Shown: positions 36,030 through 44,848 of the stretch, piece after piece | How the letters are laid out: each line of letters begins with the position of its first letter | Position numbering within the stretch: position 1 is the stretch's first letter | Assembly (NCBI RefSeq): GCF_000423525.1 | Contig: NZ_AUID01000003.1 | Location: 1 to 64,000 of the forward strand | Source: Proteocatella sphenisci DSM 23131 | GTDB lineage: Bacteria > Bacillota > Clostridia > Peptostreptococcales > Filifactoraceae | Reading direction: 5' to 3' | DNA length: 64,000 bases | Notes under the pieces: generated by a model | What the model was told of the DNA's origin: nothing | The model's database searches: none | What the model saw: the letters and a program-made list of their open reading frames with translations, nothing else | Program-made: the position numbers and the translations under genes

Positions 36030-38234
36030 TTATCCTATTATTGTTACAGTTTTTGTAGCAGCATCCCACTGAAGCTCTACTCCGAATGCAGAAGCAAGAG
36101 ATCTAAGTTCTATAAAAGTAGAACCGTTTTTGATTTCAGCTTTAGCGTTTAGAGGAATTGGAGTACCGTTTACATACATAGTGCTAGCTCCCATTGTTAC
36201 TGAAGCAACTTTTGAATCGTTAGAGAATGTAGCAGTCTTAGTGTTTGAATTCCAATCAGCTGTTAATCCTAAAGATTCAGCAAGTGCTCTTACTGGTAAC
36301 ATAGTGTAACCTTTACCAGCTATAAATGGTGCTTCGTTAGCAGTCATCATTTCGCCGTTTACTGTGTAAGATTTTGATCCGATTACGAATACTGTTGTAG
36401 TAGCAGTAGCTCCGTACTCTTTAACAACATTTACATAGTCAACTGCATACTCAGCATCTGGCTCTGTTCTGTCTATAAATTCTACAGCGTCTTTCATTTT
36501 TGAAACATTTCCTGAGTATTGATCATTAGATCCATATGTGTAACTTCTATCTTCAACTACATATACATCAATAGTCTTAACTCCATCAACTGTAGCTCCA
36601 TCAACGTTAACTACTACATTTGATATAGTTATAACGCCAGCTTCTTTAACTGATGATGATTCGATTTCAACAACAAGAGTGCTAAGAGCATTTTTAGATC
36701 CGCCTTCTTCGTTGAATATGTCTTCATCAACTTTTAATCCATTTGTAGCTTCTACTTTGTAGTCAGATGCAAACGAAAGAGTTTCTCTATTTTTATCGTT
36801 AAGGTTAAGAACAATAAATTGATCTGAACCAAGTATTCCAGCCTTAGCTTCTTTTATTATTACATCAGCTGTTGCAAGACTTTCACCTTTTTTAATATCT
36901 GTTATTTTAGCTACTTCTACAGTGAATGCAGGAGTAACTTTTGCAATTTCGCACTCAAGTGTTCCGAAATCTCTTGACTCAGCTGTAAGAGTAACAGCTC
37001 CATTTTGTGCATAGTCAGCTGAAATTTCTAAGTTGAATTCAAGTTCGTCTTCGTTAGAACCATTTACATAGTAAGTGAACTCGCCATCGTCTTCATCAGT
37101 TACTATTCCGCCATCAAGCTTAGTAGCTGACCCACTTATAGATGAAGTAGTTATGTCAGCGCCTTTTACTGTAAAGTCTATAGCTCTGTTGTCAGAAAAA
37201 GTACCTTTAACACCTTTAATTGTAACTTTTATTGTAGCATCATCTCCACCATAGATAGAAGGTATTTCTTTTTTCCCTTTTTCTACTGCTGTCATTGCTG
37301 CTTCAAAGTCAACAAGTTGTCCAACAACTTCACTTGCAGTTTGTTTAGCTCCGCCTGTAGCAGTAACTTTAAGAGTTATATCGCCCATTGAAGAGTCTCT
37401 TCTGTCTACTTTTACTTCAGGTTGGAATAAAACTGAATCAGCATTTGTAAGGGATGAATCTGTAATACTAGCTTTTTCAAAATCACTTGGATTACGTGTT
37501 GCAGTTTTCATAGCACCGTCTACAGATACAGCGAATGTTGTATTTGCCCAAGAAAGGTAATCTGGAAGTTCAAATTCTAAAGTAGTTGTATTAGCATCAA
37601 AATCTTTAACTTCTACTTTAGAAAGCTGTCCGCCATCCATTCCAAGTTTTTTTTCTGAATCAGCAACTACTATTTTGAAGTCATCTGAAGTAGCTTCTTT
37701 GATTACAGCAACTTTTATAGGATCCGCAACACTAAGTTTAGAACTGTTCATTTCATCAACTGTAAGTGTAACATCTCCAGCATTTAACTCTTTGAAATTA
37801 GCTTCAAGTCTAAGAAGAATGTCCATTGCATCTTTTCCTACTTGAATATCATTATTAAGAGTAACATAAGCTATGTTTTTAAAAGCAGCGTCGATTGTAA
37901 CACTAACATCTGCAGCAGGTACTGCATTTGAATTTGTAGTCGATGCATATGTGATTGGATCACCACCAGCATTAAATATAACCGACTGTTGAGCATCTGT
38001 TGTGAATTCTGCATCATTGCTTAATGTAAGTTTAGCAACCTTACCTCCGCCTTTAATATCAGAGAATGCACCTTGTGTTAATTTTACACTAAAATCTTCT
38101 GCAGTAGCATTTTCGTCAGTGTCATCAAAGCTAAGAACTCCGCCTGTCATAGAACCAGACGCAGCGAATACAGACATTGGTACTAATGATAGAACCATCA
38201 TTAACACCATTAATAGAGATAATCTCTTTTTCAT
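36030..38234 (-). CDS. Large exported protein with C-terminal copper-amine-oxidase-like domain, S-layer candidate
   Basis: Signal peptide MKKRLSLLMVLMMVLSLVPM ends at VFAA. About 570 residues of Thr/Ser/Val/Asp-rich beta sequence follow with no SLH motif. The last 120 residues carry the copper amine oxidase N-domain fold seen in clostridial stalk proteins: TMLPVRALAESLGLTADWN, then IELRSLASAFGVELQWDAAT. This fold is usually a wall or protein contact module, not an enzyme. A paralogue is encoded directly upstream (38482). A consensus promoter (38331-38359) and a terminator right after the stop point to high, independent expression. Abundant surface protein is an inference. Confidence 0.82.
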   Translation of the reverse strand: MKKRLSLLMVLMMVLSLVPMSVFAASGSMTGGVLSFDDTDENATAEDFSVKLTQGAFSDIKGGGKVAKLTLSNDAEFTTDAQQSVIFNAGGDPITYASTTNSNAVPAADVSVTIDAAFKNIAYVTLNNDIQVGKDAMDILLRLEANFKELNAGDVTLTVDEMNSSKLSVADPIKVAVIKEATSDDFKIVVADSEKKLGMDGGQLSKVEVKDFDANTTTLEFELPDYLSWANTTFAVSVDGAMKTATRNPSDFEKASITDSSLTNADSVLFQPEVKVDRRDSSMGDITLKVTATGGAKQTASEVVGQLVDFEAAMTAVEKGKKEIPSIYGGDDATIKVTIKGVKGTFSDNRAIDFTVKGADITTSSISGSATKLDGGIVTDEDDGEFTYYVNGSNEDELEFNLEISADYAQNGAVTLTAESRDFGTLECEIAKVTPAFTVEVAKITDIKKGESLATADVIIKEAKAGILGSDQFIVLNLNDKNRETLSFASDYKVEATNGLKVDEDIFNEEGGSKNALSTLVVEIESSSVKEAGVITISNVVVNVDGATVDGVKTIDVYVVEDRSYTYGSNDQYSGNVSKMKDAVEFIDRTEPDAEYAVDYVNVVKEYGATATTTVFVIGSKSYTVNGEMMTANEAPFIAGKGYTMLPVRALAESLGLTADWNSNTKTATFSNDSKVASVTMGASTMYVNGTPIPLNAKAEIKNGSTFIELRSLASAFGVELQWDAATKTVTIIG

Positions 38235-38330
38235 TGTGTTTTTCCTCCTCGAAAATTTAATATATTTTTATTGAGAGTTAACAGGGTCTCTCTCCCCTAT
38301 CCAGTATAATTACTCGATATTACGTTTCCC

Positions 38331-38359
38331 ATTATACCAACACCCTCTTGTGATGTCAA
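38331..38359 (-). promoter_or_regulatory. Consensus sigma-70 type promoter
   Basis: Minus strand TTGACA (38354-38359), a 17-base spacer, and TATAAT (38331-38336): perfect -35 and -10 hexamers at ideal spacing. Transcription would start near 38324, giving a leader of about 90 bases before the gene at 36030-38234. It fits a very strongly expressed gene. Confidence 0.88.
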
Positions 38360-38481
38360 TTATAACAAGTTAAATGTAACAAAACTGTAATTTACAGGAT
38401 TTATAACTTAAGTATATTACTTAAATCATTATACCATATCATACTACATTTTTATGTTACAGGTCAATTACATTTTTTTGA

Positions 38482-40593
38482 TTAATTTGTTACAGTAGCG
38501 GTTTTTTGAATGTTATCCCATGATATATTAACTCCAAATATTGTTGCAAGTGATCTAAGTTCTATCATAGTTGCTCCATTTTTAATCTCTGCAGGTACTG
38601 CAAGTTTGTAAGAAACGCCGTTTACTATCATTTCCCCAGCTCCCAGTTTTACAGTTGCTACTCTTGTCTTGTCTGTAAATGTTGCTGTTTTAGTGTCATT
38701 ATTCCAGCTTGACGAAAGTCCCAGTGCTCCAGCGAGTGCTCTAACTGGAAGCATAGTGTAACCTTTGTTTATATATGGTGCCTCTGTCGCCTCTTTAGAT
38801 ACTCCTGCTTCTGTGTATGTTTTATTTCCAATTTTAAATACAGTTTCTGATTTTGTCATTCCCAGTATTGTTACATAAGGAGCATCAAATATTACATCAC
38901 TATTATGTTTTATTTCCATATTAGCAACTCCGCTTACTACCGTTTCAAGCGAATAGACCTTTACTCCTGAAAGTATTATTGTCGATGCTGAGCTCAGCCC
39001 GCCCTTGAGTACTCTTAGTTCAATATTTGAATTTGAATCAAGTTTTGGTTCAGAAAACTGTAGCCCGCCTGTAGCTGTTACTGCCAGGTTTTCTATATCG
39101 AATCCCATTTTTGTATTATCAAGCGAGAAGTACAATTTATCTCCTGTGCTTAATGTCCCAAGTTTAGATTCTCTTATTTTAATATCATTTGTTTTTGATG
39201 ATGTTCCTTTTTGACCGAAGGTAGTCATAGGTGCTTCTATAGAGAAGTTTGATGATATGTCTGCTATTTCAACTTTTTTCATGCTGAAATGATCTGCTGT
39301 TATTTCCATTGTCGCCTTGCCACTCTCCGCCGGGTCTGCACTTATATCCATCATAAGACTTATAGTCTCCACGCCTGAATTGAGTATTTTTATAGAAAAT
39401 TCTCCGTCTTTGTAAACTTCTTTTCCATTTATAAGGTTCTTGTCTTCTTTTCCGTTGGATTCTCCAAGTATCATAATTTGTCCTTTAGGTGCTTCTACTG
39501 TAACACCCTTGAATACAAGACCAACTCCATTTACATCAAAGTCTATATATTCGCCCTTTGGGAAAGTTTCTTCAATTCCTGAAAGAGTAAGCTCTACAGT
39601 TCTTGTCTGCGAACTCTGCATTGAAGGTATAGTTGATTTTCCCTGCTCTGTCACTTTGATATCAGGAGAATTGTCTGTAATTCTTCCTATTTGTGCTGTT
39701 TCTGAGTCTGTTATTTTATTTCTTACCTTATATTCTACTGTCACATTTACATTTTTGTATTCTATATCTTTGTCAAGGTCAATTTGTGGGATAACAGTTA
39801 TCGATCTGTTTGAACTGTTTACTCCGCTTATTCTCATTTCAGTTCTGTCTGTACTGTATGAAGGAGTTATTGCCTTGTTATCAAGTTCAACTTTTGTATT
39901 TCTTCCAAAGCTCATGTCATCAGTCAATCTGATCAAGACTTCATTATTTGAAGCAACTGAGTCAAGTCTGTCCATTGTCTCTATCATGAATGCAGAAAGC
40001 TCTCCACCATTTTTACCAATTCTCATCTTATCATCATTTACTCTGATGTTCATGTCTCTTTGCATGTCTCCAACTTGATATGCTATTGTCTCAACATGGT
40101 CCTTTACACCAGTCTGGTCTCTGTCTCTTATCTCAAGATTTATGTCTCCAAGTGATGACTCTCTAAAGTCCAGTTTCATCATCAGATATATCTTTATATT
40201 GTCTTTCGCCTTGTTTTCAAGGGTATTCCCGCTTACCTTCATTACGAATTCATTTTCGCCACCATCAAGAGGCTTTTGAAATACCGTCTCGAATCTGAGC
40301 GTTGTACCTTTTGTTATCTCTTTGCCGTCTTGGACTAATTTATAGCTTACAGGATTGCTTGCATTTGCAAGATAAGCATTTTTTAGCTTGAAGCTTACGT
40401 AACCTTCTCTTAGTGATACATAGTCTCCAAGTTCTACAACTACTGTTATTTCTTCATTGTCATAGTCTTGCGCTACTTTTGGGGCTCCGTCTGTAACATA
40501 AACATTCTCTGAATCCTCTGCCGCAAATGCCGAGAAAGGAAGCAGTGATGTTGTCATCATCATTACCATTAATAAAGATAGTTTCTTTTTCAT
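38482..40593 (-). CDS. Paralogous exported stalk-domain protein, S-layer candidate
   Basis: Signal peptide MKKKLSLLMVMMMTTSLLPF with cleavage after SAFAA. Mid-protein motifs such as GELSAFMIETMDRLDS parallel the neighbour at 36030, and the C-terminus has TMLPVRALAGALGLSSSWN and IELRSLATIFGVNISWDN, the same copper-amine-oxidase-like domain. The ATG at 40591-40593 follows AAGGAGGAG by 7 bases; an ATG 22 codons upstream lacks a binding site. Its own -10 region is at 40658. The two genes look like a tandem duplication that has diverged widely outside the signal and C-terminal parts. Confidence 0.82.
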   Translation of the reverse strand: MKKKLSLLMVMMMTTSLLPFSAFAAEDSENVYVTDGAPKVAQDYDNEEITVVVELGDYVSLREGYVSFKLKNAYLANASNPVSYKLVQDGKEITKGTTLRFETVFQKPLDGGENEFVMKVSGNTLENKAKDNIKIYLMMKLDFRESSLGDINLEIRDRDQTGVKDHVETIAYQVGDMQRDMNIRVNDDKMRIGKNGGELSAFMIETMDRLDSVASNNEVLIRLTDDMSFGRNTKVELDNKAITPSYSTDRTEMRISGVNSSNRSITVIPQIDLDKDIEYKNVNVTVEYKVRNKITDSETAQIGRITDNSPDIKVTEQGKSTIPSMQSSQTRTVELTLSGIEETFPKGEYIDFDVNGVGLVFKGVTVEAPKGQIMILGESNGKEDKNLINGKEVYKDGEFSIKILNSGVETISLMMDISADPAESGKATMEITADHFSMKKVEIADISSNFSIEAPMTTFGQKGTSSKTNDIKIRESKLGTLSTGDKLYFSLDNTKMGFDIENLAVTATGGLQFSEPKLDSNSNIELRVLKGGLSSASTIILSGVKVYSLETVVSGVANMEIKHNSDVIFDAPYVTILGMTKSETVFKIGNKTYTEAGVSKEATEAPYINKGYTMLPVRALAGALGLSSSWNNDTKTATFTDKTRVATVKLGAGEMIVNGVSYKLAVPAEIKNGATMIELRSLATIFGVNISWDNIQKTATVTN

Positions 40594-40657
40594 TTTTTCT
40601 CCTCCTTGTATAATTAAATGCCTGAAAATCTTTAAATCTACACTAGTCTTTGTACCC

Positions 40658-40666
40658 ATTGTAACA
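40658..40666 (-). promoter_or_regulatory. Extended -10 promoter of the second stalk protein
   Basis: Minus strand TGTTACAAT: TACAAT preceded by TG-N. No clear -35 at 17 bases. About 65 bases upstream of the start at 40593, facing away from the plus-strand promoter at 40747. Confidence 0.5.
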
Positions 40667-40746
40667 TATTTTATTCATTTTTGCACAGGAGTAACCCCCT
40701 TGTACAATCAACTTAACCGTTTTGTAATAAAAGAATGTAGTATTTC

Positions 40747-40755
40747 TGTTATAAT
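40747..40755 (+). promoter_or_regulatory. Extended -10 promoter of the divergent exported protein
   Basis: TGTTATAAT is a full extended -10 box, 41 bases before the ATG at 40796, which has GGGAGG at 40785-40790. The -35 region is poor, as common with extended -10 promoters. Confidence 0.6.
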
Positions 40756-40795
40756 ATATACAGTATTTAAGATTATTTATTAATGGGAGGTAATT

Positions 40796-41656
40796 ATGAA
40801 ATACAACAAAAAAATCGTTGCAGGAATACTCTCTGCATCACTATGTGCGGGTTCATTTGCTTTTGCGGCACCTGCAATGACAAGAAACATTGGCGTTAAC
40901 TACAACCTTAAATTAAAGGTTAATGGACAAGACTATACTGTGACCGATGAAAACCAAAGACCTTTTAAGACAAGTGACGGAAGATCTTATGTATCTGTAG
41001 CTTCTCTTAATAGTATGGGAATAGCTACGTCTACTTACGCGGACAATACTGTGACTATAAAAAATGTTGCATCTGGTCCAAGCTCAACTGAAGTTCAAAG
41101 CCAGCTCAATGCAGTCATAGCTCAAAATAACGGTCTTATGACTACAAACAATAATCTGATGACTGAGAATGCAAAACTAAAGGCTGAGTTAGAGACACTT
41201 AAGGGATCATCTAGTTCTTCGGATAATACTGGTGATGCATTTGAGGATCTTAGATCAAGTGACAAGAGAGAACTTGTAAGTGATATAGAATCTGACCTTA
41301 GGTCTATAAGAGCTGATTCTATATTCCAGAGAAGTCAAAGATTTATAGTAAGTGCTTCTATTGATGATGATTCCGTTTCGCTCGAGCTTACTCCTGATGT
41401 AGACTGGACAGCAGCAGAAATCAAGGACTGGAATGATATACTTGATGATAATAACGACTACGATGATCTAGAAGAAGACTTTGAAGACTTTGTTCAAGAT
41501 GTATTAGATGAACTCAAAGATACTCTAGATGACTACAAGGGATATGATGTAAAAATAGAAATACACTCTGATAAAGATGCTAAAAATCTAGTTGTGGACG
41601 CTGAATACAGATCTTCAAAAGATAAAATATATGTAGATTTTAATGATGCAAAATAA
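40796..41656 (+). CDS. Exported acidic coiled-coil protein with stalk-like N-domain
   Basis: Signal peptide MKYNKKIVAGILSASLCAGS ends near FAFAAP. Residues 30-90 resemble half a copper-amine-oxidase-like module (LKLKVNGQDYTV, RSYVSVASLNSMGI), linking it to the two stalk proteins divergently encoded next door. A coiled coil with Asn/Leu repeats (NNGLMTTNNNLMTENAKLKA) and a very acidic C-terminal domain (DDLEEDFEDFVQDVLDEL) follow. Not a known family. Divergent promoters put it in the same surface-protein cluster. Calcium binding by the acid-rich part is conceivable, not shown. Confidence 0.75.
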   Translation: MKYNKKIVAGILSASLCAGSFAFAAPAMTRNIGVNYNLKLKVNGQDYTVTDENQRPFKTSDGRSYVSVASLNSMGIATSTYADNTVTIKNVASGPSSTEVQSQLNAVIAQNNGLMTTNNNLMTENAKLKAELETLKGSSSSSDNTGDAFEDLRSSDKRELVSDIESDLRSIRADSIFQRSQRFIVSASIDDDSVSLELTPDVDWTAAEIKDWNDILDDNNDYDDLEEDFEDFVQDVLDELKDTLDDYKGYDVKIEIHSDKDAKNLVVDAEYRSSKDKIYVDFNDAK

Positions 41657-41687
41657 CATATTATAAATATATTTTATAACAAACAAA

Positions 41688-41727
41688 GGCCGTAAATATC
41701 ATTTTTAGCTGATATTTGCGGCCTTTT
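41688..41727 (+). terminator. Strong terminator after the acidic exported protein
   Basis: GGCCGTAAATATCA (41688-41701) pairs with TGATATTTGCGGCC (41710-41723), one G-T pair, then TTTT. It separates the gene from the small export protein 45 bases on. Confidence 0.85.
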
Positions 41728-41771
41728 ATGTTATAATTACATAATTACAACTTCGAAGGGAATAATTTTTT

Positions 41772-42221
41772 ATGAACATAATCAATCCATATCTAACTGT
41801 ATTTTTACTCGCTGCCACTCCTATAATAGAGCTGCGTGGGGCTATACCCGCAGGGGTAGCTCTGGGGCTTGATCCCTGGACTGTATATCTGCTTGCTGTT
41901 GCAGGCTCTAGTCTGCCAGCACCTTTTTTGATACTTTTTTTCAGAAAAATCCTTGATTTTTTGGAATATAAGGGCTGGTTTAAAGGCCTTACTGATTTTT
42001 TGCACAACCATGTTCAAAAAAAGGCCCACAAACTAAAAAAGGCCTCTGTATTAGGCCTTTTTCTTTTTGTTGCTATTCCTCTGCCATCTACTGGTGCTTA
42101 TACCGGATCTGTACTTGCATCTGTATTTGATATAAGGCTCAAATATTCTTTTACTGCTATCCTTGCAGGTAATTTTGCAGCTGGGTTTATAATGATGATG
42201 ATTTCGCATATTATCCTATAA
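41772..42221 (+). CDS. Small multidrug export family membrane protein
   Basis: 149-residue protein with four hydrophobic segments. PIIELRGAIPAGVALGLDPW and FLFVAIPLPSTGAYTGSVLA are the two conserved half-sites of the small multi-drug export (COG2426) family. The two halves have the internal repeat expected of this DedA-like fold. The family name reflects early reports; real substrate is uncertain. It converges with the amidase gene, whose stop is 19 bases away. Confidence 0.85.
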   Translation: MNIINPYLTVFLLAATPIIELRGAIPAGVALGLDPWTVYLLAVAGSSLPAPFLILFFRKILDFLEYKGWFKGLTDFLHNHVQKKAHKLKKASVLGLFLFVAIPLPSTGAYTGSVLASVFDIRLKYSFTAILAGNFAAGFIMMMISHIIL

Positions 42222-42240
42222 TTCACTCCCATTATCCTTT

Positions 42241-42792
42241 TTACTCTTCCTTATTCCCAAAATATCTCACTATCCCTCTGGCATATGCTTTTGCAATGAG
42301 CATACGTTTTTGAGGGGTATTTATTTTGTTTATGTCACCTGAGTCTATGAAGGCACACTCGAGTATGGCTCTGGGGCAGTTGACGCTCTTTAAGAATCCA
42401 AAGTAGTCGTATCCGCTGGCATTTTTGCGGGTCTTTATGCCCCGGCTCCTCTGGCCCGTCTTTTGTATTTCTTCTTCTATGAGCTTTGCCAGTCTGAGGG
42501 ATTGACAGGAGTCTCTATAGAGGGGAACGTATGCCTCAAACCCTGTACCGCCTCCTGCGTTGGTGTGGACATCTAGTGCAAGGTCTGATTTTGACATGTT
42601 TGCCACATTTATCTTCTGATAAAGGGCCTGGCTTGAATCTGATGTTCTTGAGACTATTGCCGTAACTCCATACTTTTCGAGCTCTGATTTTAGCATAAGG
42701 GCTATATCCAGGTTTATGTCTTTTTCTTTAAAGCCCTGGGATACTGCTCCTGGATCTCTTCCTCCGTGGCCAACTCCTATAAATACTCTCAT
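42241..42792 (-). CDS. N-acetylmuramoyl-L-alanine amidase (Amidase_3)
   Basis: Zinc amidase that cuts the bond between MurNAc and L-Ala. Zinc ligands appear as IGVGHGGRDPGA (H9), E23 in KEKDINLDIAL, and LDVHTNAGGGTG, with catalytic Glu in AILECAFIDSGD. The 183 residues are the bare catalytic domain with no signal peptide and no wall-binding repeat. It could be exported non-classically, work as an endolysin relic, or act in spore formation. It stands alone, 71 bases after the TOPRIM-like gene. Confidence 0.88.
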   Translation of the reverse strand: MRVFIGVGHGGRDPGAVSQGFKEKDINLDIALMLKSELEKYGVTAIVSRTSDSSQALYQKINVANMSKSDLALDVHTNAGGGTGFEAYVPLYRDSCQSLRLAKLIEEEIQKTGQRSRGIKTRKNASGYDYFGFLKSVNCPRAILECAFIDSGDINKINTPQKRMLIAKAYARGIVRYFGNKEE

Positions 42793-42863
42793 TTTTTCTC
42801 CTTTCCATTATATAGAGGTGCAGCGTTTTACTGCTTATACTAATATATATGGAAGAAGTTTCT

Positions 42864-43544
42864 TTATTTGGCATCAAAAAAAAGATGAAAATTGCTATAC
42901 CTGTTTAGGGAATTGCGGTCCTGCTTTACGAAGTCCCAGGTTTGCTGGTAGTTTCCTTTGACTGCGAACTCGGGATTATTTATAAATTCTATAAATTCTT
43001 GTTCTCTTTTGTAAAACATGTCTGCAAATTCTTCGGCCTGTATCCTTTTTTTGCGATCTGGCATGTCTATATCGCCGTGGAGGACGTGCTCGAGATTGCA
43101 GGAGAAATAATATACATTATATTTTATGCCCAGTATGGTTGGCTGGTCGCAAAGTACGTCTAGTATCTCTCGTTTTTTTTCGTTGCGCTCTTGTACAAAT
43201 TTTACGCTTTTGGCGTATATATGTTTTGTGGTATATTTGAGGCCACCGGCTTTGACTCTTTCTATGTGTTTATCGTCTATATAGGCTCCGTCTGAGTCTA
43301 CCAGGTGGACTATCTGTGATATGTCTGTTCTTTTTAGAAAGTTGTTTTTGCAGTACCTGCTTATTCTTGAGGCCATCTTGTCTACGGCGTTTTTCTGGTT
43401 TGTAGCGCCATCGCTGGTCACGTCTCCGTTTATTATATAAAATCTTACTTCCTGATTTTTTATTAGCTTGCTGATTATTTCTCCCAGTGAAATCTTGTCG
43501 GTGATGCCTTCTACTATAAAAAGCATTACTTTTTTAGTCTTCAT
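42864..43544 (-). CDS. TOPRIM-like partner of the neighbouring ATPase, defence candidate
   Basis: 226 residues. KKVMLFIVEGITDKISLGEI puts a TOPRIM-type glutamate at E12 with D16. HLVDSDGAYIDDKHI places D83 and D85, the DxD that with the glutamate would bind Mg2+ in TOPRIM or OLD-like nucleases. The C-terminus is helical and charged. It overlaps the ATPase gene by 11 bases, so the two are made together. The pairing of an ABC-type ATPase with a small TOPRIM protein resembles OLD-family and AriA/AriB-type (PARIS) anti-phage systems. I do not recognise a named family for this protein; TOPRIM is my reading of the motifs. Confidence 0.6.
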   Translation of the reverse strand: MKTKKVMLFIVEGITDKISLGEIISKLIKNQEVRFYIINGDVTSDGATNQKNAVDKMASRISRYCKNNFLKRTDISQIVHLVDSDGAYIDDKHIERVKAGGLKYTTKHIYAKSVKFVQERNEKKREILDVLCDQPTILGIKYNVYYFSCNLEHVLHGDIDMPDRKKRIQAEEFADMFYKREQEFIEFINNPEFAVKGNYQQTWDFVKQDRNSLNRYSNFHLFFDAK

Positions 43545-44847
43545 GGTTCATTCTCCCTGCTCTTCTGAAGGCTCTTGCAATCTCAAAGTGGTCTGTCTGT
43601 TCGTAGAGGTTTTCTTTTTGGCCTCCCAGGCTTATGCACCTGTAGTATTTGCTTCTCAGGCTTTCTTTTTCGTTTCCGCCCCTCAACCTGTAGTACCTGT
43701 TTTTGGGGTTGGTGGTAGTAAATATTAGAGAGTCTGCGCTGAGTTTTTCGAGTGGTCTGAGGTTGTGGGAAGTAAATATGAGCTGGCCTCTTGCGTTTTG
43801 GGTAAGGATTTCGAGGAGTTCGCCAAGCAGGTATTCAAATATGCCGGAGTCTAGTTCGTCAACTACAAGGCACACTGAGGGATCATTATACATCTTTATC
43901 ATAGACCCCAGCATGTATATGATTTTTTTTATTCCGCCCGATTCGTATCTTAGAGGGATTTCCAAATCTTGCCTTTTTGACACCATCTCTATTCGCACTC
44001 CACTGGTCCCATCTGGACTCAGCTGGGGTCCATAGTTTTTTATGTCTACTTCCAGCCCTGGTATTATTGCGCTTATGACTATATTGACCTGGGCCAGAGT
44101 TTTTTTCATAGTTTCAAAGGCCTCAAGACTAACCAGCATAGGTTTCATGGCTGGCATGTCTTCTTCTTGAATTTTATAATCGTGGTCCATTATAAAAAGC
44201 TTTTGTCTGGCATATTGTCTGAGGGCAAATATTATATCTCTATACTCTACAAAGTCATATGAATTTTTGAGGATTTCTCGGGTTTCGTCGCTGAATATGA
44301 ATGAGGTCCTGTTTTTTTGTGACATTTTTTTTGAAACGAGGAGATCTACATTGTTTTCAGGACTTTTGTGATTGAGCCTGTTGAGGTTTTTGATCGGCCT
44401 AAATGCGTAGCCTTTTTCATCTGCATCAAAGTCTATTATGGTCTCTTTTTGCCTTGGTTCATGAGCTTGTTTTATCTTGTATGAGAGTTTTTCTTTATTT
44501 ATTGTCAAATCCCCATTTTCTGTTCTTGTAAGCTGGGCCTGATAATACAGTGTGCTCTCATGCTGGTGGAGCTGGAGGTCAAATTCAAAGCTCAGCTCTG
44601 AACTGACTGCTGATTTATGGATTTTATCTGCTGCGTTTTGGGGAAGGGGATTCCCGCTGAGTATGTGTTTTAGTATAGCCAGGGCTTCTACTACAGCGGT
44701 TTTCCCAGACCCATTTTGACCGTATATTCCTATTATCTCGGATTCCATATCTTGGCTGAGCTCTGAATGCGACCCAGGAAGATTTATGGTTCCGTTTTCG
44801 ACATTTTTGAAGTTACTTAGTCCTATCTTGCGGATTCTTATTATTAT
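43534..44847 (-). CDS. AAA/ABC-type ATPase, RecF/OLD-like, defence candidate
   Basis: Starts RIRKIGLSNFKNVENGTINL and has Walker A IIGIYGQNGSGKTAVVEALA. Near the end come an ABC-like Walker B CLVVDELDSGIFEYLL and the switch LIFTSHNLRPLEKL, the layout of AAA_15/AAA_21 ATPases of OLD-type and similar systems. The start is a puzzle: the only ATG in frame (44926-44928) lies inside hydA with no binding site. GGGAG at 44855-44859 sits 7 bases before AUA codons at 44847, 44844 and 44841, so an AUA start is my best guess. It is fused in transcription to the TOPRIM-like gene downstream and follows hydA directly. Confidence 0.75.
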   Translation of the reverse strand: MIIRIRKIGLSNFKNVENGTINLPGSHSELSQDMESEIIGIYGQNGSGKTAVVEALAILKHILSGNPLPQNAADKIHKSAVSSELSFEFDLQLHQHESTLYYQAQLTRTENGDLTINKEKLSYKIKQAHEPRQKETIIDFDADEKGYAFRPIKNLNRLNHKSPENNVDLLVSKKMSQKNRTSFIFSDETREILKNSYDFVEYRDIIFALRQYARQKLFIMDHDYKIQEEDMPAMKPMLVSLEAFETMKKTLAQVNIVISAIIPGLEVDIKNYGPQLSPDGTSGVRIEMVSKRQDLEIPLRYESGGIKKIIYMLGSMIKMYNDPSVCLVVDELDSGIFEYLLGELLEILTQNARGQLIFTSHNLRPLEKLSADSLIFTTTNPKNRYYRLRGGNEKESLRSKYYRCISLGGQKENLYEQTDHFEIARAFRRAGRMNHED

Positions 44848-44848
44848 T

